NCBI GenBank assembly: GCA_947458415.1
Contig: CANGZG010000004.1
Coordinates: forward strand, 1 to 28,392
Origin: Comamonadaceae bacterium
GTDB taxonomy: Bacteria; Pseudomonadota; Gammaproteobacteria; Burkholderiales; Burkholderiaceae_C
DNA: 28,392 bases
Direction: 5' to 3'
Below the pieces are notes generated by a model. The model was given only the letters and a program-made list of their open reading frames with translations. It made no database searches and was not told the DNA's origin. How positions within the stretch are numbered: position 1 is the first letter of the stretch; the number at the start of each line of letters is the position of its first letter. Made by a program: the position numbers and the translations under genes. Shown one piece after another: positions 15,934 through 24,230 of the stretch.

Positions 15934-16449
15934 TCAAGCCTTCTTGCTGCGCCGAGCCCGAATCAGTTCGTCTGCAATCATGCAAACCACGCCCACGCTG
16001 ATCGCGCTGTCAGCCACATTGAACGCCGGGAAATGCCCTTGGTAAAACACCGGCGACAGCCAGGCCCAGTGGAAATCTAAAAAATCAACCACATGGCCCC
16101 ACAACATTCGGTCAATCACATTGCCTACTGCACCGCCCAGCACCAATGACAGTGCAAAGCAAAACAAGGTTTCCTGGGGATGGCTGCGCATCAACCAGAC
16201 CATGAACACCGAAGCTGCCACGCCGATGCCGGTGAAAAACCAACGTTGCCAACCAGACGCGGTGGACAAAAAAGAAAACGCCGCGCCGCTGTTGTGCACG
16301 CGGACCAGATTGAAAAACGAGGTCACTGGTTGGCTGTCGCCTAACTGAAAGCTGCCAATGATCACCCATTTGGTGATTTGGTCCAACAGCACAATGGCCA
16401 AAGCAATGCCCAGCCATGAAGCAAGAGAACGTGGTGAAGGGTTGTCCAT
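15934..16449 (-). CDS. lspA: Lipoprotein signal peptidase (signal peptidase II)
   Basis: The 171-residue inner-membrane protein cleaves the signal peptides of diacylglyceryl-modified prolipoproteins. Four hydrophobic segments are visible (about 12-30, 69-88, 94-113 and 143-161). The aspartic protease pair is Asp113 in GNVIDR and Asp147 in FNVADSAI; the conserved Asp23 in LLDQ and the RVHNSGAAF block are also present. Length and motifs are normal for the family. It lies 62 bases downstream of ileS in the order ribF-ileS-lspA, familiar from many proteobacteria, and is probably cotranscribed. No strong ribosome binding site is seen before the ATG. The globomycin-sensitive activity is inferred from the family. 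Confidence 0.97.
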   Translation of the reverse strand: MDNPSPRSLASWLGIALAIVLLDQITKWVIIGSFQLGDSQPVTSFFNLVRVHNSGAAFSFLSTASGWQRWFFTGIGVAASVFMVWLMRSHPQETLFCFALSLVLGGAVGNVIDRMLWGHVVDFLDFHWAWLSPVFYQGHFPAFNVADSAISVGVVCMIADELIRARRSKKA

Positions 16450-16511
16450 GGTCAGGTGGTGGTCAGAGGAAAAAAATCACAACGGCTGTGGCGTGCCAGC
16501 GATGGTTGAGG

Positions 16512-19424
16512 TCATGCACAAGCGCGTTGCTCGCCGCTGCCGTGCAAATTGCTGTCACAACGTGCGCACAAGCCGGGGTGGGCGGCGACGCTGCCCACGT
16601 CCGCGCTGTAATGCCAGCAACGCTCGCATTTGGTGTTCTCAGACGGCGCCACATCCACCGACAACCCGTTGCCTGCCATCAGTTGCAGCGAGGAGACGAT
16701 GAACACAAACTTCACATCCGCCCCCAAGCTTTGCAACACGGCCATGTCCGCCGCGTTCACAGTCAGTTTGATGTCGGCTTGCAACGGCGAACCCACCAAG
16801 CCTTGGCTTCGCACCACTTCGATCTCTTTGTTCACCAGTTCGCGTATGTCGCGAATGCGCGACCATTTGTCCAGCAGGGTTGCATCGGGTGCAGGCAGTT
16901 GCACATAGGTGTCTTTGAAAATCGTGTTGCCCAGCCCCAGCACGCCCCAAGCTTCTTCGGCGGTGAAACTCAGAAACGGTGCCATCCAACGCAACATGGC
17001 TTGGGTGATTTGCCACAACGCCGTTTGGGCGCTGCGTCTGGCGTGTGAGTTGGCGGCGGTGGTGTAGAGCCGGTCTTTGAGTACATCCAAATAAAACGCG
17101 CCAAGGTCTTCAGAACAATACACCTGCAACTTAGAGACCACCGGATGGAATTCGTATTTGCCGAAATGACCACCTTCAAACACACGGGTCTGCGGGTTGT
17201 ATTGGCCGACGATGTCGTGTTGCAATTGCGCGGCCCGGCTCAGCGCATAACGGTCAATTTCCAGCATGTCTGCCAATGGCACGGCGTGGGTGTGAATGTC
17301 AAAGTCGCTGGTGTTGGCCAGCAAAAATTTCAAGGTATTGCGCACACGCCGGTAAGTGTCAACCACGCGCGCCAAAATTTTGTCGTCGATGTTGAGGTCG
17401 CCCGAATAATCGGTTGAAGCCACCCACAGTCGCACAATTTCAGCGCCCAGTTTATCGGTCACTTCTTGCGGCACGACCGTGTTGCCCAGCGATTTGCTCA
17501 TCTTGCGGCCTTGGCCGTCGGTGGCAAAACCGTGGGTCAATAAGCCGCGGTAGGGCGCACGGTCATACAAGGCACAACCGAGCAGCAGCGAACTGTGAAA
17601 CCATCCCCGGTGTTGGTCATGGCCTTCTAAGTACAAATCGGCTTCAGGGCCTTGCGCATGAAAAGGTGCGCGGTCGTAGGCCTCTTTGTGGCTGCCGCGC
17701 AGCACATGCTCGAACGTGGATCCCGAGTCAAACCACACTTCCAAAATATCGGTGCTCTTGCTGTAGTCCTGCGGCGATGTGGCTTGCCCTTTGCCAATGT
17801 GAAGCAATTGCGCATGGATGTCATGAACACTGGCTCGGCTCCAAGCCTCCACGCCGCCTTGCGCCACCATGTCTGCGGCAATGTCCAAAATCGACAAGGT
17901 GTCGGGATGCAATTCACCGCTGTCTTTGTGCAACAAGAACGGCACTGGCACGCCCCAACTGCGTTGGCGCGAGATGCACCAGTCTGGTCGGTTGGCAATC
18001 ATGTCGCGCAAGCGTGTTTTGCCGTTCTCCGGGTAAAAGCGGGTTTGTTCAATCGCTTCTAACGCCAACTGACGCAAGGTTTTGCTGGCCTTGTCGGTGG
18101 TGAAGACACCTTCGCCTTCGTCCATGCGCACAAACCACTGCGCGGCAGCACGGTAAATGACCGGCGTTTTGTGACGCCAGCAATGTGGGTAACTGTGGGT
18201 GATGCCGTGGGTCGCCATCAACCGATTCGCGTTTTTCAAGGTCGCCAAAATGTTCGGCACGGCTTTCCAAATGTGCTGACCACCAAACAACGCAAAGTCG
18301 GCGGCATACGCGCCGTTGCCTTGCACTGGGTTGAGGATGTCGTCGTATGCCAAACCGTGCGCCACACACGAATTGAAGTCATCGACACCATAAGCCGGGG
18401 CGCTGTGAACAATACCCGTGCCGTCGGCGTCGGTGGCGTAATCGGCCAGGTACACCGGCGCGGTGCGTTGGTAAGCGGCATCCACATGAGACAGCGGGTG
18501 ATGGAACTCGATCAAATCCAGCGACTGGCCTTTGCAAGTGGCGACCGTTTTGCCACTGAGTTGCCAGCGTTCTAAGCATTTCTCCACCAGCGATTCGGCA
18601 CACAAAAAATAGCCGCGCTCTGTGTCGACCAATGCATAGTTCAGCTCGGGGTTGAGATTCAGCGCTTGGTTGGCGGGGATGGTCCACGCGGTGGTGGTCC
18701 AGATGACGGCGAACGCTTCTTTGTCCAACTTGGGCAGACCAAATGCCTTGGCCAATTTCTCAGGCTGCGCGCATGAAAACGCCACATCCAAAGTGTCGCT
18801 TTGTTTGTCGGCGTATTCGATTTCAAATTCCGCCAATGAAGAGCCGCAATCGAAACACCAATACACCGGCTTCAAGCCACGGTACACAAACCCGCGTTCG
18901 ATCACGCGTTTGAATGCGCGAATTTCTCCGGCCTCATTCACATGGTCCATGGTGCGGTAAGGCCGCTCCCAGTCGCCCAGCACACCCAAGCGTTTGAAGT
19001 CTTCGCGTTGCTGTTCGATTTGCTCGGTCGCAAACGCGCGGCTTTTGGCCTGCATGTCGTCGCGTGAGAGTTTGCGGCCATGGAGTTTTTCGATGGCGTT
19101 TTCAATCGGCAAACCATGGCAGTCCCAACCGGGAATGTATTGCGCGTCATAACCGGCGAGTTGGCGGCTTTTGACAATCATGTCTTTGAGCACTTTGTTC
19201 AACGCATGCCCGATGTGCAATTTGCCATTCGCATAGGGCGGGCCGTCGTGCAACACAAACAGCGGCTGGCCGTGGCGTGCCACGCGCAATTGTTTGTACA
19301 AACCTTGCTCGGTCCAGCTTTTCGCCCAAGCGGGTTCGCGTTTGGGTAAATCGCCACGCATGGGAAACGGCGTGTCCGGCAAATTCAACGTGGCGCGGTA
19401 ATCGGTGGTGTGCTTATCGGTCAT
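16512..19424 (-). CDS. ileS: Isoleucyl-tRNA synthetase
   Basis: The 970-residue cytoplasmic enzyme charges tRNA(Ile) and belongs to class I synthetases. The HIGH motif is at 70-73 in PYANGKLHIGH and the KMSKS loop at 641-645 in GRKMSKSLGN. The CP1 editing domain lies between about 200 and 400, including the TTTAWTIPANQAL block. The C-terminus carries a zinc-binding set, Cys933, Cys936, Cys953 and Cys956 (CERC and CARC), as in E. coli IleS. This is the bacterial type that is usually mupirocin-sensitive, although sensitivity was not assessed. It lies between ribF, 107 bases upstream, and lspA, 62 bases downstream. No obvious T-box or strong ribosome binding site was seen upstream. Confidence 0.98.
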   Translation of the reverse strand: MTDKHTTDYRATLNLPDTPFPMRGDLPKREPAWAKSWTEQGLYKQLRVARHGQPLFVLHDGPPYANGKLHIGHALNKVLKDMIVKSRQLAGYDAQYIPGWDCHGLPIENAIEKLHGRKLSRDDMQAKSRAFATEQIEQQREDFKRLGVLGDWERPYRTMDHVNEAGEIRAFKRVIERGFVYRGLKPVYWCFDCGSSLAEFEIEYADKQSDTLDVAFSCAQPEKLAKAFGLPKLDKEAFAVIWTTTAWTIPANQALNLNPELNYALVDTERGYFLCAESLVEKCLERWQLSGKTVATCKGQSLDLIEFHHPLSHVDAAYQRTAPVYLADYATDADGTGIVHSAPAYGVDDFNSCVAHGLAYDDILNPVQGNGAYAADFALFGGQHIWKAVPNILATLKNANRLMATHGITHSYPHCWRHKTPVIYRAAAQWFVRMDEGEGVFTTDKASKTLRQLALEAIEQTRFYPENGKTRLRDMIANRPDWCISRQRSWGVPVPFLLHKDSGELHPDTLSILDIAADMVAQGGVEAWSRASVHDIHAQLLHIGKGQATSPQDYSKSTDILEVWFDSGSTFEHVLRGSHKEAYDRAPFHAQGPEADLYLEGHDQHRGWFHSSLLLGCALYDRAPYRGLLTHGFATDGQGRKMSKSLGNTVVPQEVTDKLGAEIVRLWVASTDYSGDLNIDDKILARVVDTYRRVRNTLKFLLANTSDFDIHTHAVPLADMLEIDRYALSRAAQLQHDIVGQYNPQTRVFEGGHFGKYEFHPVVSKLQVYCSEDLGAFYLDVLKDRLYTTAANSHARRSAQTALWQITQAMLRWMAPFLSFTAEEAWGVLGLGNTIFKDTYVQLPAPDATLLDKWSRIRDIRELVNKEIEVVRSQGLVGSPLQADIKLTVNAADMAVLQSLGADVKFVFIVSSLQLMAGNGLSVDVAPSENTKCERCWHYSADVGSVAAHPGLCARCDSNLHGSGEQRACA

Positions 19425-19531
19425 GGCAATCTGGTTGGGAGGTATTCAAAGAAAGTGCAGGCGCTGCGTTTGCGGGTGCGGTTTGCACGCTGGGGAGGCG
19501 ACGCGGGGCAAGGTGCGTCATGCAGGCCCTG

Positions 19532-20524
19532 TCAAATTCGGGAAGCCAGCCAAGCGCGTGCATCGTCGCAGTCGCGCTGTATGCCTTGGTTCAAGGCTTG
19601 CAAGCTGTCGTACTTCAATTCGTCGTGTAATTTATGCAGCAGTTCCACCTTGACGAGTTTACCGTAGCCCCCTTGCGCGCCGAGTCGCGACGGCCAAGTC
19701 AGGCAATGGGTTTCCAACAGCACTTGGCCTTGGTTCACGTCGTTGGCGTCCAACGAAGGACGCACCCCGAAATTGGCCACACCGGGCAACGGTTTGTCGT
19801 CCAGACCGTGCACCATCGCCACAAAAATACCGCTGGCAGCGGGTTTGGTGTGGCCGAAGCGCAAATTCAAGGTCGGGCATTGCAGTTCACGGCCTAACTT
19901 TCGCCCATGCACCACATGGCCTGACAACGCGTAAGGCCGACCCAACAGCAAGGCCGCTTGGCGCATGTCGCCTTGCGCCAGCGCTTGGCGAACCGCAGAG
20001 CTGGAGACGCGCAAAGTGCCGGGCGACTGTGCCTCGGCAATTTCATAGCTGTTCATGCGGGCGACTTCAAAGCCCAGTTGCTGACCACTGTGAGACAACG
20101 CGGTGTAGTCGCCCGCGCGCTGTGCGCCATAGCGGAAATCGTCACCCACCAACACATAACGCGCACCCAAACCGTCGACCAACACGTGTTGCACAAACGC
20201 AGAAGGCGTCAAAGCCGCCAGCGTGGCGTTGAAGGGCATCACCACACATTGCGTGATGCCACAGGCTTGCAATTGCGCCAATTTGTCGCGCAAAGTGGCG
20301 ATGCGAGCAGGGGCGATGTCGGGCTGTTGGCGAGCTTTGGCAAAAAAATCGCGCGGGTGCGGCTCAAAGGTCAACACACACGCGGCGACACCGCGCTGGC
20401 GCGCTTCGTTTTGCAGCAGCGCCAGCATGGCTTGGTGGCCACGGTGAACGCCATCGAAATTGCCGATGGTCAGCGCACATGCTGGGGCCAGTTCAGGGTG
20501 CTCAATACCTCGGTAAATACGCAT
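19532..20524 (-). CDS. ribF: Bifunctional riboflavin kinase/FAD synthetase
   Basis: The 330-residue enzyme phosphorylates riboflavin to FMN and adenylylates FMN to FAD. The N-terminal FAD synthetase domain has the nucleotidyltransferase motif GNFDGVHRGHQ (21-31) and VLTFEPHPRDFF; the C-terminal kinase domain has GRKLGRELQCPTLNL and the NFGVRPSL strand. The kinase glutamate motif appears as LLETHCLTW. The start chosen is the ATG at 20524, giving MRIYRGIEHPE; the open frame reaches 13 codons further upstream. It heads the ribF-ileS-lspA group and diverges from the HNH endonuclease gene. No FMN riboswitch consensus was noticed in the 91-base upstream gap. Confidence 0.95.
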   Translation of the reverse strand: MRIYRGIEHPELAPACALTIGNFDGVHRGHQAMLALLQNEARQRGVAACVLTFEPHPRDFFAKARQQPDIAPARIATLRDKLAQLQACGITQCVVMPFNATLAALTPSAFVQHVLVDGLGARYVLVGDDFRYGAQRAGDYTALSHSGQQLGFEVARMNSYEIAEAQSPGTLRVSSSAVRQALAQGDMRQAALLLGRPYALSGHVVHGRKLGRELQCPTLNLRFGHTKPAASGIFVAMVHGLDDKPLPGVANFGVRPSLDANDVNQGQVLLETHCLTWPSRLGAQGGYGKLVKVELLHKLHDELKYDSLQALNQGIQRDCDDARAWLASRI

Positions 20525-20615
20525 GAGTTGCTTGGGGTTGTCAAAGCCGTGTCGGAGAAACAAGGTATATTGTCTAGGAATTGACGTCAGTGCTCGCTTA
20601 TCTCATTGGAGGTGA
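20525..20615. promoter_or_regulatory. Divergent promoter region, ribF and HNH endonuclease
   Basis: The 91 bases between divergent ribF and HNH genes must drive both. An AT-rich element, GGTATATTG (around 20563-20571), could serve as a -10 region on either strand, and an 8-base palindrome TGACGTCA lies at 20582-20589. A strong ribosome binding site GGAGGTGA (20608-20615) directly precedes the HNH ATG. Exact promoters are unassigned. Confidence 0.4.
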
Positions 20616-21176
20616 ATGTTGAAGGTCTTGAAGTTGTCTGCCCAAGGGTTGCCGCAATCCTGGATTTCACTCGAACAAGCCGTCACGCATTACGCGGCGG
20701 ACGAGGTGCGTTGGGAGGCCGGGGTTGAAATCGCGGTGTACCGAGGTGGCTATAACGCCATCACGGGTTTGCAGTCCAAAATCGTCATCAACAGCATCAT
20801 CGGGACCAAGGGTGTGCCGCGCATCAATCCGTTTGACCTCAAACCCGGCTTGACCAACAGCAAATTGTTTGCCCGCGACCGCAATCTCTGCGCTTACTGC
20901 GGCGACGATTTTCACGAATCTGACCTGACCCGCGAACACATCATTCCTTTTGGTCAACATGGCCAAGACAGTTGGATGAACGTGGTGACTGCCTGCAAAA
21001 CCTGTAACCACCGCAAAGCCAATCGCACGCCCGAGCAAGCCCGCATGCCCTTGCTGTATGCGCCTTACACGCCGTCGTTGTGGGAAGACTTTATTTTGCG
21101 CAATCGCCGCATATTGGCCGATCAAATGGAATTTTTGATGGCGCATTTGCCGCGCAATTCGAGGTTGGCGGCTTAA
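20616..21176 (+). CDS. HNH endonuclease family protein
   Basis: The 186-residue product carries an HNH nuclease domain (HNH_5-like) in its middle. Zinc-type cysteines are paired as CAYC (92 and 95) and CKTC (127 and 130). The active-site set is TREHIIP (His108), Asn122 in WMNVVTAC and the CNHRK segment (Asn131/His132). The first 80 residues (AVTHYAADEVRWEAG...) resemble the N-terminal part of stand-alone bacterial HNH proteins that commonly sit among housekeeping genes; they are not tied to a mobile element here. The cleavage target is unknown. The GGAGGTGA ribosome binding site before ATG 20616 is strong. It diverges from ribF, and its TAA overlaps the purN stop on the other strand. Confidence 0.88.
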   Translation: MLKVLKLSAQGLPQSWISLEQAVTHYAADEVRWEAGVEIAVYRGGYNAITGLQSKIVINSIIGTKGVPRINPFDLKPGLTNSKLFARDRNLCAYCGDDFHESDLTREHIIPFGQHGQDSWMNVVTACKTCNHRKANRTPEQARMPLLYAPYTPSLWEDFILRNRRILADQMEFLMAHLPRNSRLAA

Positions 21177-21778
21177 GCCCAATCGTTCAAGCGCTGCAAA
21201 CAAGCCTTGATGGCTTTGGGATAAATCACATGCTCCTGCGTGAGCACCCGCGCGGCCAAGCTGTCCGCCGTGTCGTTTGGCAACACAGGAACCACAGCCT
21301 GTTCAAGGATCGGGCCATGGTCGAGTTCGGTGGTGACTGAATGCACGGTGGCGCCTGCAAAACGGCAGCCTGCATCTATGGCGCGTTGGTGCGTGTGCAA
21401 GCCGGGAAACGCGGGCAGAAGCGACGGATGAATGTTCAACATGCGTCCTTCAAAATGCACCACAAAACCCGGTGTCAAGATGCGCATGAAACCCGCCAAT
21501 ACCACCAAGCTCGGCTCGTGGGCATCAATCGTTTGTCGCAACACATCGTCAAATGCGGTGCGCGGATCGGCATGCCCCGCAAACGCGGTGTGGTCTACCA
21601 CCTCGGTGCTCAACCCCAACTCAGCGGCTGCTTGCAAACCGGCTGCATGGGGGCGGTTGCTGATGACGGCGGCAATGCGTGCATTCAGGGTCTGATCCCA
21701 CCGCTCGCGGATGGCCGCACGCGCAATGGCCAGCATGTTGGAGCCGCCACCGGAAATCAGAATCACCAGGTTGTTCAT
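21173..21778 (-). CDS. purN: Phosphoribosylglycinamide formyltransferase (GAR transformylase)
   Basis: The 201-residue enzyme moves a formyl group from 10-formyltetrahydrofolate to GAR in purine synthesis. The phosphate-binding loop SGGGSNM (9-15) opens the protein. The catalytic set is Asn115, His117 (LNIHPSLLPAFPG) and Asp153 in TTELDHGPI, matching E. coli PurN Asn106, His108 and Asp144. Length is close to the usual 200-215 residues. ATG 21778 is chosen because MNNLVILISGGGSN is the standard N-terminus. It converges on the HNH gene, sharing the four bases TTAA at their stops, and diverges from the acyl-CoA dehydrogenase gene. No other purine gene is nearby. Confidence 0.97.
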   Translation of the reverse strand: MNNLVILISGGGSNMLAIARAAIRERWDQTLNARIAAVISNRPHAAGLQAAAELGLSTEVVDHTAFAGHADPRTAFDDVLRQTIDAHEPSLVVLAGFMRILTPGFVVHFEGRMLNIHPSLLPAFPGLHTHQRAIDAGCRFAGATVHSVTTELDHGPILEQAVVPVLPNDTADSLAARVLTQEHVIYPKAIKACLQRLNDWA

Positions 21779-21897
21779 GCGGCCGATTATGGCGAAACAA
21801 AATCCTGTCACCTGTGTATGCCGGCCATGTGCACGGTCGTGCTAAAACACAACTTATTTGACCGTCAGTGGCCTTTGGCGCCCCTTGGAGAAAACAC

Positions 21898-23076
21898 ATG
21901 GATCTGGCATTCACGCCTGAAGAGCAAGCGTTTCGCAAAGAAGTTCGCCATTGGGTCAAGACCCATTTGCCTGACGAATTGGCCCACAAAGTTCACCACG
22001 CCTTGCGTTTGACCCGCGAAGACATGCAGTCTTGGGCCAAGATGTTGGGTCGCAAAGGATGGTTGGGTTATGGCTGGCCCAAGGCATTTGGCGGCCCCGG
22101 TTGGAACGCGGTGCAAAAACATTTGTTCGAAGAGGAATGCGCGCTGGCGGGTGCTCCTCGGGTGGTACCGTTTGGTCCGGTGATGGTCGCACCGGTCATC
22201 ATGGCGTTTGGCAATGCCGAACAACAGCAGCGGTTTTTGCCTGGCATTGCCAGCGGTGAGGTTTGGTGGAGCCAGGGCTACAGCGAACCCGGTTCCGGTT
22301 CTGACTTGGCGTCGCTCAAAACCCGGGCTGAACGCGTTGGCAACACCTATGTGGTGAACGGCCAAAAAACCTGGACCACGCTGGGCCAATTTGGCGAATG
22401 GATTTTTTGTTTGGTGCGCACAAGCACCGAAGGCAAACCGCAAACCGGCATTTCTTTTTTGTTGATCGACATGAAGTCGCCCGGGGTCAGTGTGCGTCCG
22501 ATCAAGTTGCTGGATGGCGAATGCGAAGTCAACGAAGTCTGGTTTGACAACGTCGTGGTGCCTGCCGATAACCTGATTGGCCAAGAAAACAAGGGTTGGG
22601 ATTACGCCAAATATTTGTTGGCGCATGAACGCACCAACATTGCCGATGTCAACCGCGCCAAGCGTGAATTGGAACGACTCAAACGCATCGCCAAAGCCGA
22701 GGGTGTGTATGACGACATGCGCTTCAGAGACGAGATAGCCAAATTGGAAGTCGATGTGATTGCGTTGGAGATGATGGTGTTGCGCGTGTTGAGTGCGGAA
22801 AAATCAGGCAAGCAATCGCTGGACATTGCAGGCTTGCTCAAAATCCGTGGATCGGAAATTCAGCAACGCTACAGCGAATTGATGATGTTGGCGGCGGGCC
22901 CCTTCAGTTTGCCGTTCATCCAAGAAGCCATGGACGCGGGGTGGCAAGGCGACCATGTCGGCGCAGCGCATTGCGCGCCCTTGGCGTCAACCTATTTCAA
23001 CATGCGCAAGACCACGATTTACGGTGGTTCCAACGAAGTTCAGCGCAATATCGTTGCCAAAACCGTTTTGGGTTGA
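21898..23076 (+). CDS. Acyl-CoA dehydrogenase, PimC-like large subunit
   Basis: The 392-residue flavoprotein oxidises acyl-CoA to the trans-2-enoyl-CoA. Seen features: MDLAFTPEEQAFRKEVR opening, QGYSEPGSGSDLASLKT (126-142), NGQKTWTTLGQ near the FAD/substrate pocket, FLLIDMKSPGV, and the closing IYGGSNEVQRNIVAK. The position used for the catalytic base in MCAD is Gly here, so Glu244 in LLAHERTNIAD, which aligns with the base of IVD/LCAD-type enzymes, is the likely base. The whole sequence closely recalls pimeloyl-CoA dehydrogenase large subunit (PimC). A GGAG site lies about 8 bases before ATG 21898. The next gene, a PimD-like partner, starts 37 bases downstream, so a two-subunit enzyme is inferred. 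The true acyl chain is not known. Confidence 0.92.
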   Translation: MDLAFTPEEQAFRKEVRHWVKTHLPDELAHKVHHALRLTREDMQSWAKMLGRKGWLGYGWPKAFGGPGWNAVQKHLFEEECALAGAPRVVPFGPVMVAPVIMAFGNAEQQQRFLPGIASGEVWWSQGYSEPGSGSDLASLKTRAERVGNTYVVNGQKTWTTLGQFGEWIFCLVRTSTEGKPQTGISFLLIDMKSPGVSVRPIKLLDGECEVNEVWFDNVVVPADNLIGQENKGWDYAKYLLAHERTNIADVNRAKRELERLKRIAKAEGVYDDMRFRDEIAKLEVDVIALEMMVLRVLSAEKSGKQSLDIAGLLKIRGSEIQQRYSELMMLAAGPFSLPFIQEAMDAGWQGDHVGAAHCAPLASTYFNMRKTTIYGGSNEVQRNIVAKTVLG

Positions 23077-23112
23077 ATACCAGCAACCCTATCAAGACAC
23101 ACAAGGAACACC

Positions 23113-24228
23113 ATGGACTTTGATTTTTCCGACGAACAAACGCAGTTGCGCGACGCGGTCCGCAAATGGGTGGACAAGGCCTATGCCTTTGACGAGCACA
23201 GGCGCATCGTTGCCGAAGGCGGTTTTTCTCCTGCCGTGTACCAAGCATTGGCAGAGCTGGGCCTGACAGGTTTGTATGTGCAAGACACCTACGGTGGCAT
23301 GGACATGGGGCCAGTGGAAGGCATGGTGGTGATGGAGGAGTTGGGGCGCGGCATGTTGCTCGAGCCTTTGACCCACGCGTGGATCAGCTCCGCCATGATG
23401 CAAGCGTTTGCGCCAGAAGATTTGAAACAGCATTGGCTGCCCAGCATCGCGTCAGGCGAAGCGCTGGTGGTGCTGGCTCACGTGGAGCGGGGTTTGCGTT
23501 ATGTTGGGGACACGTGCCGCACCACCGCTGAACACACACAAGACGCTTGGCATGTCAGTGGTCACAAAAGTTTGGTGCCTGCCAGCGACCATGCGCATGC
23601 GTTCATCGTGCCCGCAATGGTGAAAGGGCAAATGGCTTTGTTTGTGGTGCCGCGCGGCGAGGCCACCGACACGGCTCGCACCTATGTCGCGCAAGACGGC
23701 AGCCGCATGGGGGAAGTGTTGTTTCAACATGCACCAGCGCAATTGTTGACATTGCAAGGACAGGCCGCATTGCAGTTGGGCGTGGATGTGGGAATGGCCG
23801 CCTTGTGTGCCGAGGCTGTGGGTTTGATGGAAAAAACTTTGTCGGTGACCGTGGCGTACATGAACACCCGCAAACAATTTGGTGTACCCATTGCGTCGTT
23901 TCAAGCGTTACAGCACCGCGTGGCTGACATGAAGATGTCATTGGAGTTGGGGCGCTCAATGAGTTACTACGCCACCTTGAAATTGAATGCCGCAGCCGAC
24001 GAACGCAGTCTGGCAATCTCCCGTGCCAAGTGGCAAATCGGCAGATCCACTCGCCATGTGGGACAAGAGGCTGTTCAATTGCACGGAGGCATTGGCGTGA
24101 CGGATGAATACATCATCAGCCATTGTTTCAAGCGCTTGACCCAAATGGAAATGACCTGGGGTGACAGCTTGCACCATCTGGGGAAAATATCTGCCAACAT
24201 GCAAGACACCGCCGGGGTATTTGCCTGA
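23113..24228 (+). CDS. Acyl-CoA dehydrogenase, PimD-like small subunit
   Basis: The 371-residue product has the acyl-CoA dehydrogenase fold: MDFDFSDEQTQLRDAVRKWV, LYVQDTYGGMDMGPVEGMVVMEELGRG-type N-terminal helices, TRKQFGVPIASFQALQHRVADM in the C-terminal half, and QLHGGIGVTDEYIISHCFKRL near the end. Aligned by eye with IVD, the position of the catalytic glutamate is Gly before MAALCAEAVGLM, and the MCAD-type Glu position is also absent. It probably cannot act alone and completes a heteromeric enzyme with the upstream PimC-like protein, as in PimCD and actinobacterial ChsE/FadE pairs (family knowledge; pairing here is inference). It starts 37 bases after its partner and ends 2 bases before the RNA methyltransferase ATG. 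Confidence 0.88.
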   Translation: MDFDFSDEQTQLRDAVRKWVDKAYAFDEHRRIVAEGGFSPAVYQALAELGLTGLYVQDTYGGMDMGPVEGMVVMEELGRGMLLEPLTHAWISSAMMQAFAPEDLKQHWLPSIASGEALVVLAHVERGLRYVGDTCRTTAEHTQDAWHVSGHKSLVPASDHAHAFIVPAMVKGQMALFVVPRGEATDTARTYVAQDGSRMGEVLFQHAPAQLLTLQGQAALQLGVDVGMAALCAEAVGLMEKTLSVTVAYMNTRKQFGVPIASFQALQHRVADMKMSLELGRSMSYYATLKLNAAADERSLAISRAKWQIGRSTRHVGQEAVQLHGGIGVTDEYIISHCFKRLTQMEMTWGDSLHHLGKISANMQDTAGVFA

Positions 24229-24230
24229 CC

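Noticed and set aside
19425..19531. Possible riboswitch or T-box between ribF and ileS
   Set aside because: No conserved T-box or riboswitch sequence and no clear strong hairpin was found in the 107 bases.
20616..21176. HNH gene as part of a mobile intron, homing element or restriction system
   Set aside because: No intron, integrase, methyltransferase or repeat flanks it; the neighbours ribF and purN are intact housekeeping genes.
21865..22626. Open minus-strand frame of 253 codons
   Set aside because: It is antisense to the PimC-like acyl-CoA dehydrogenase, which carries all family motifs.
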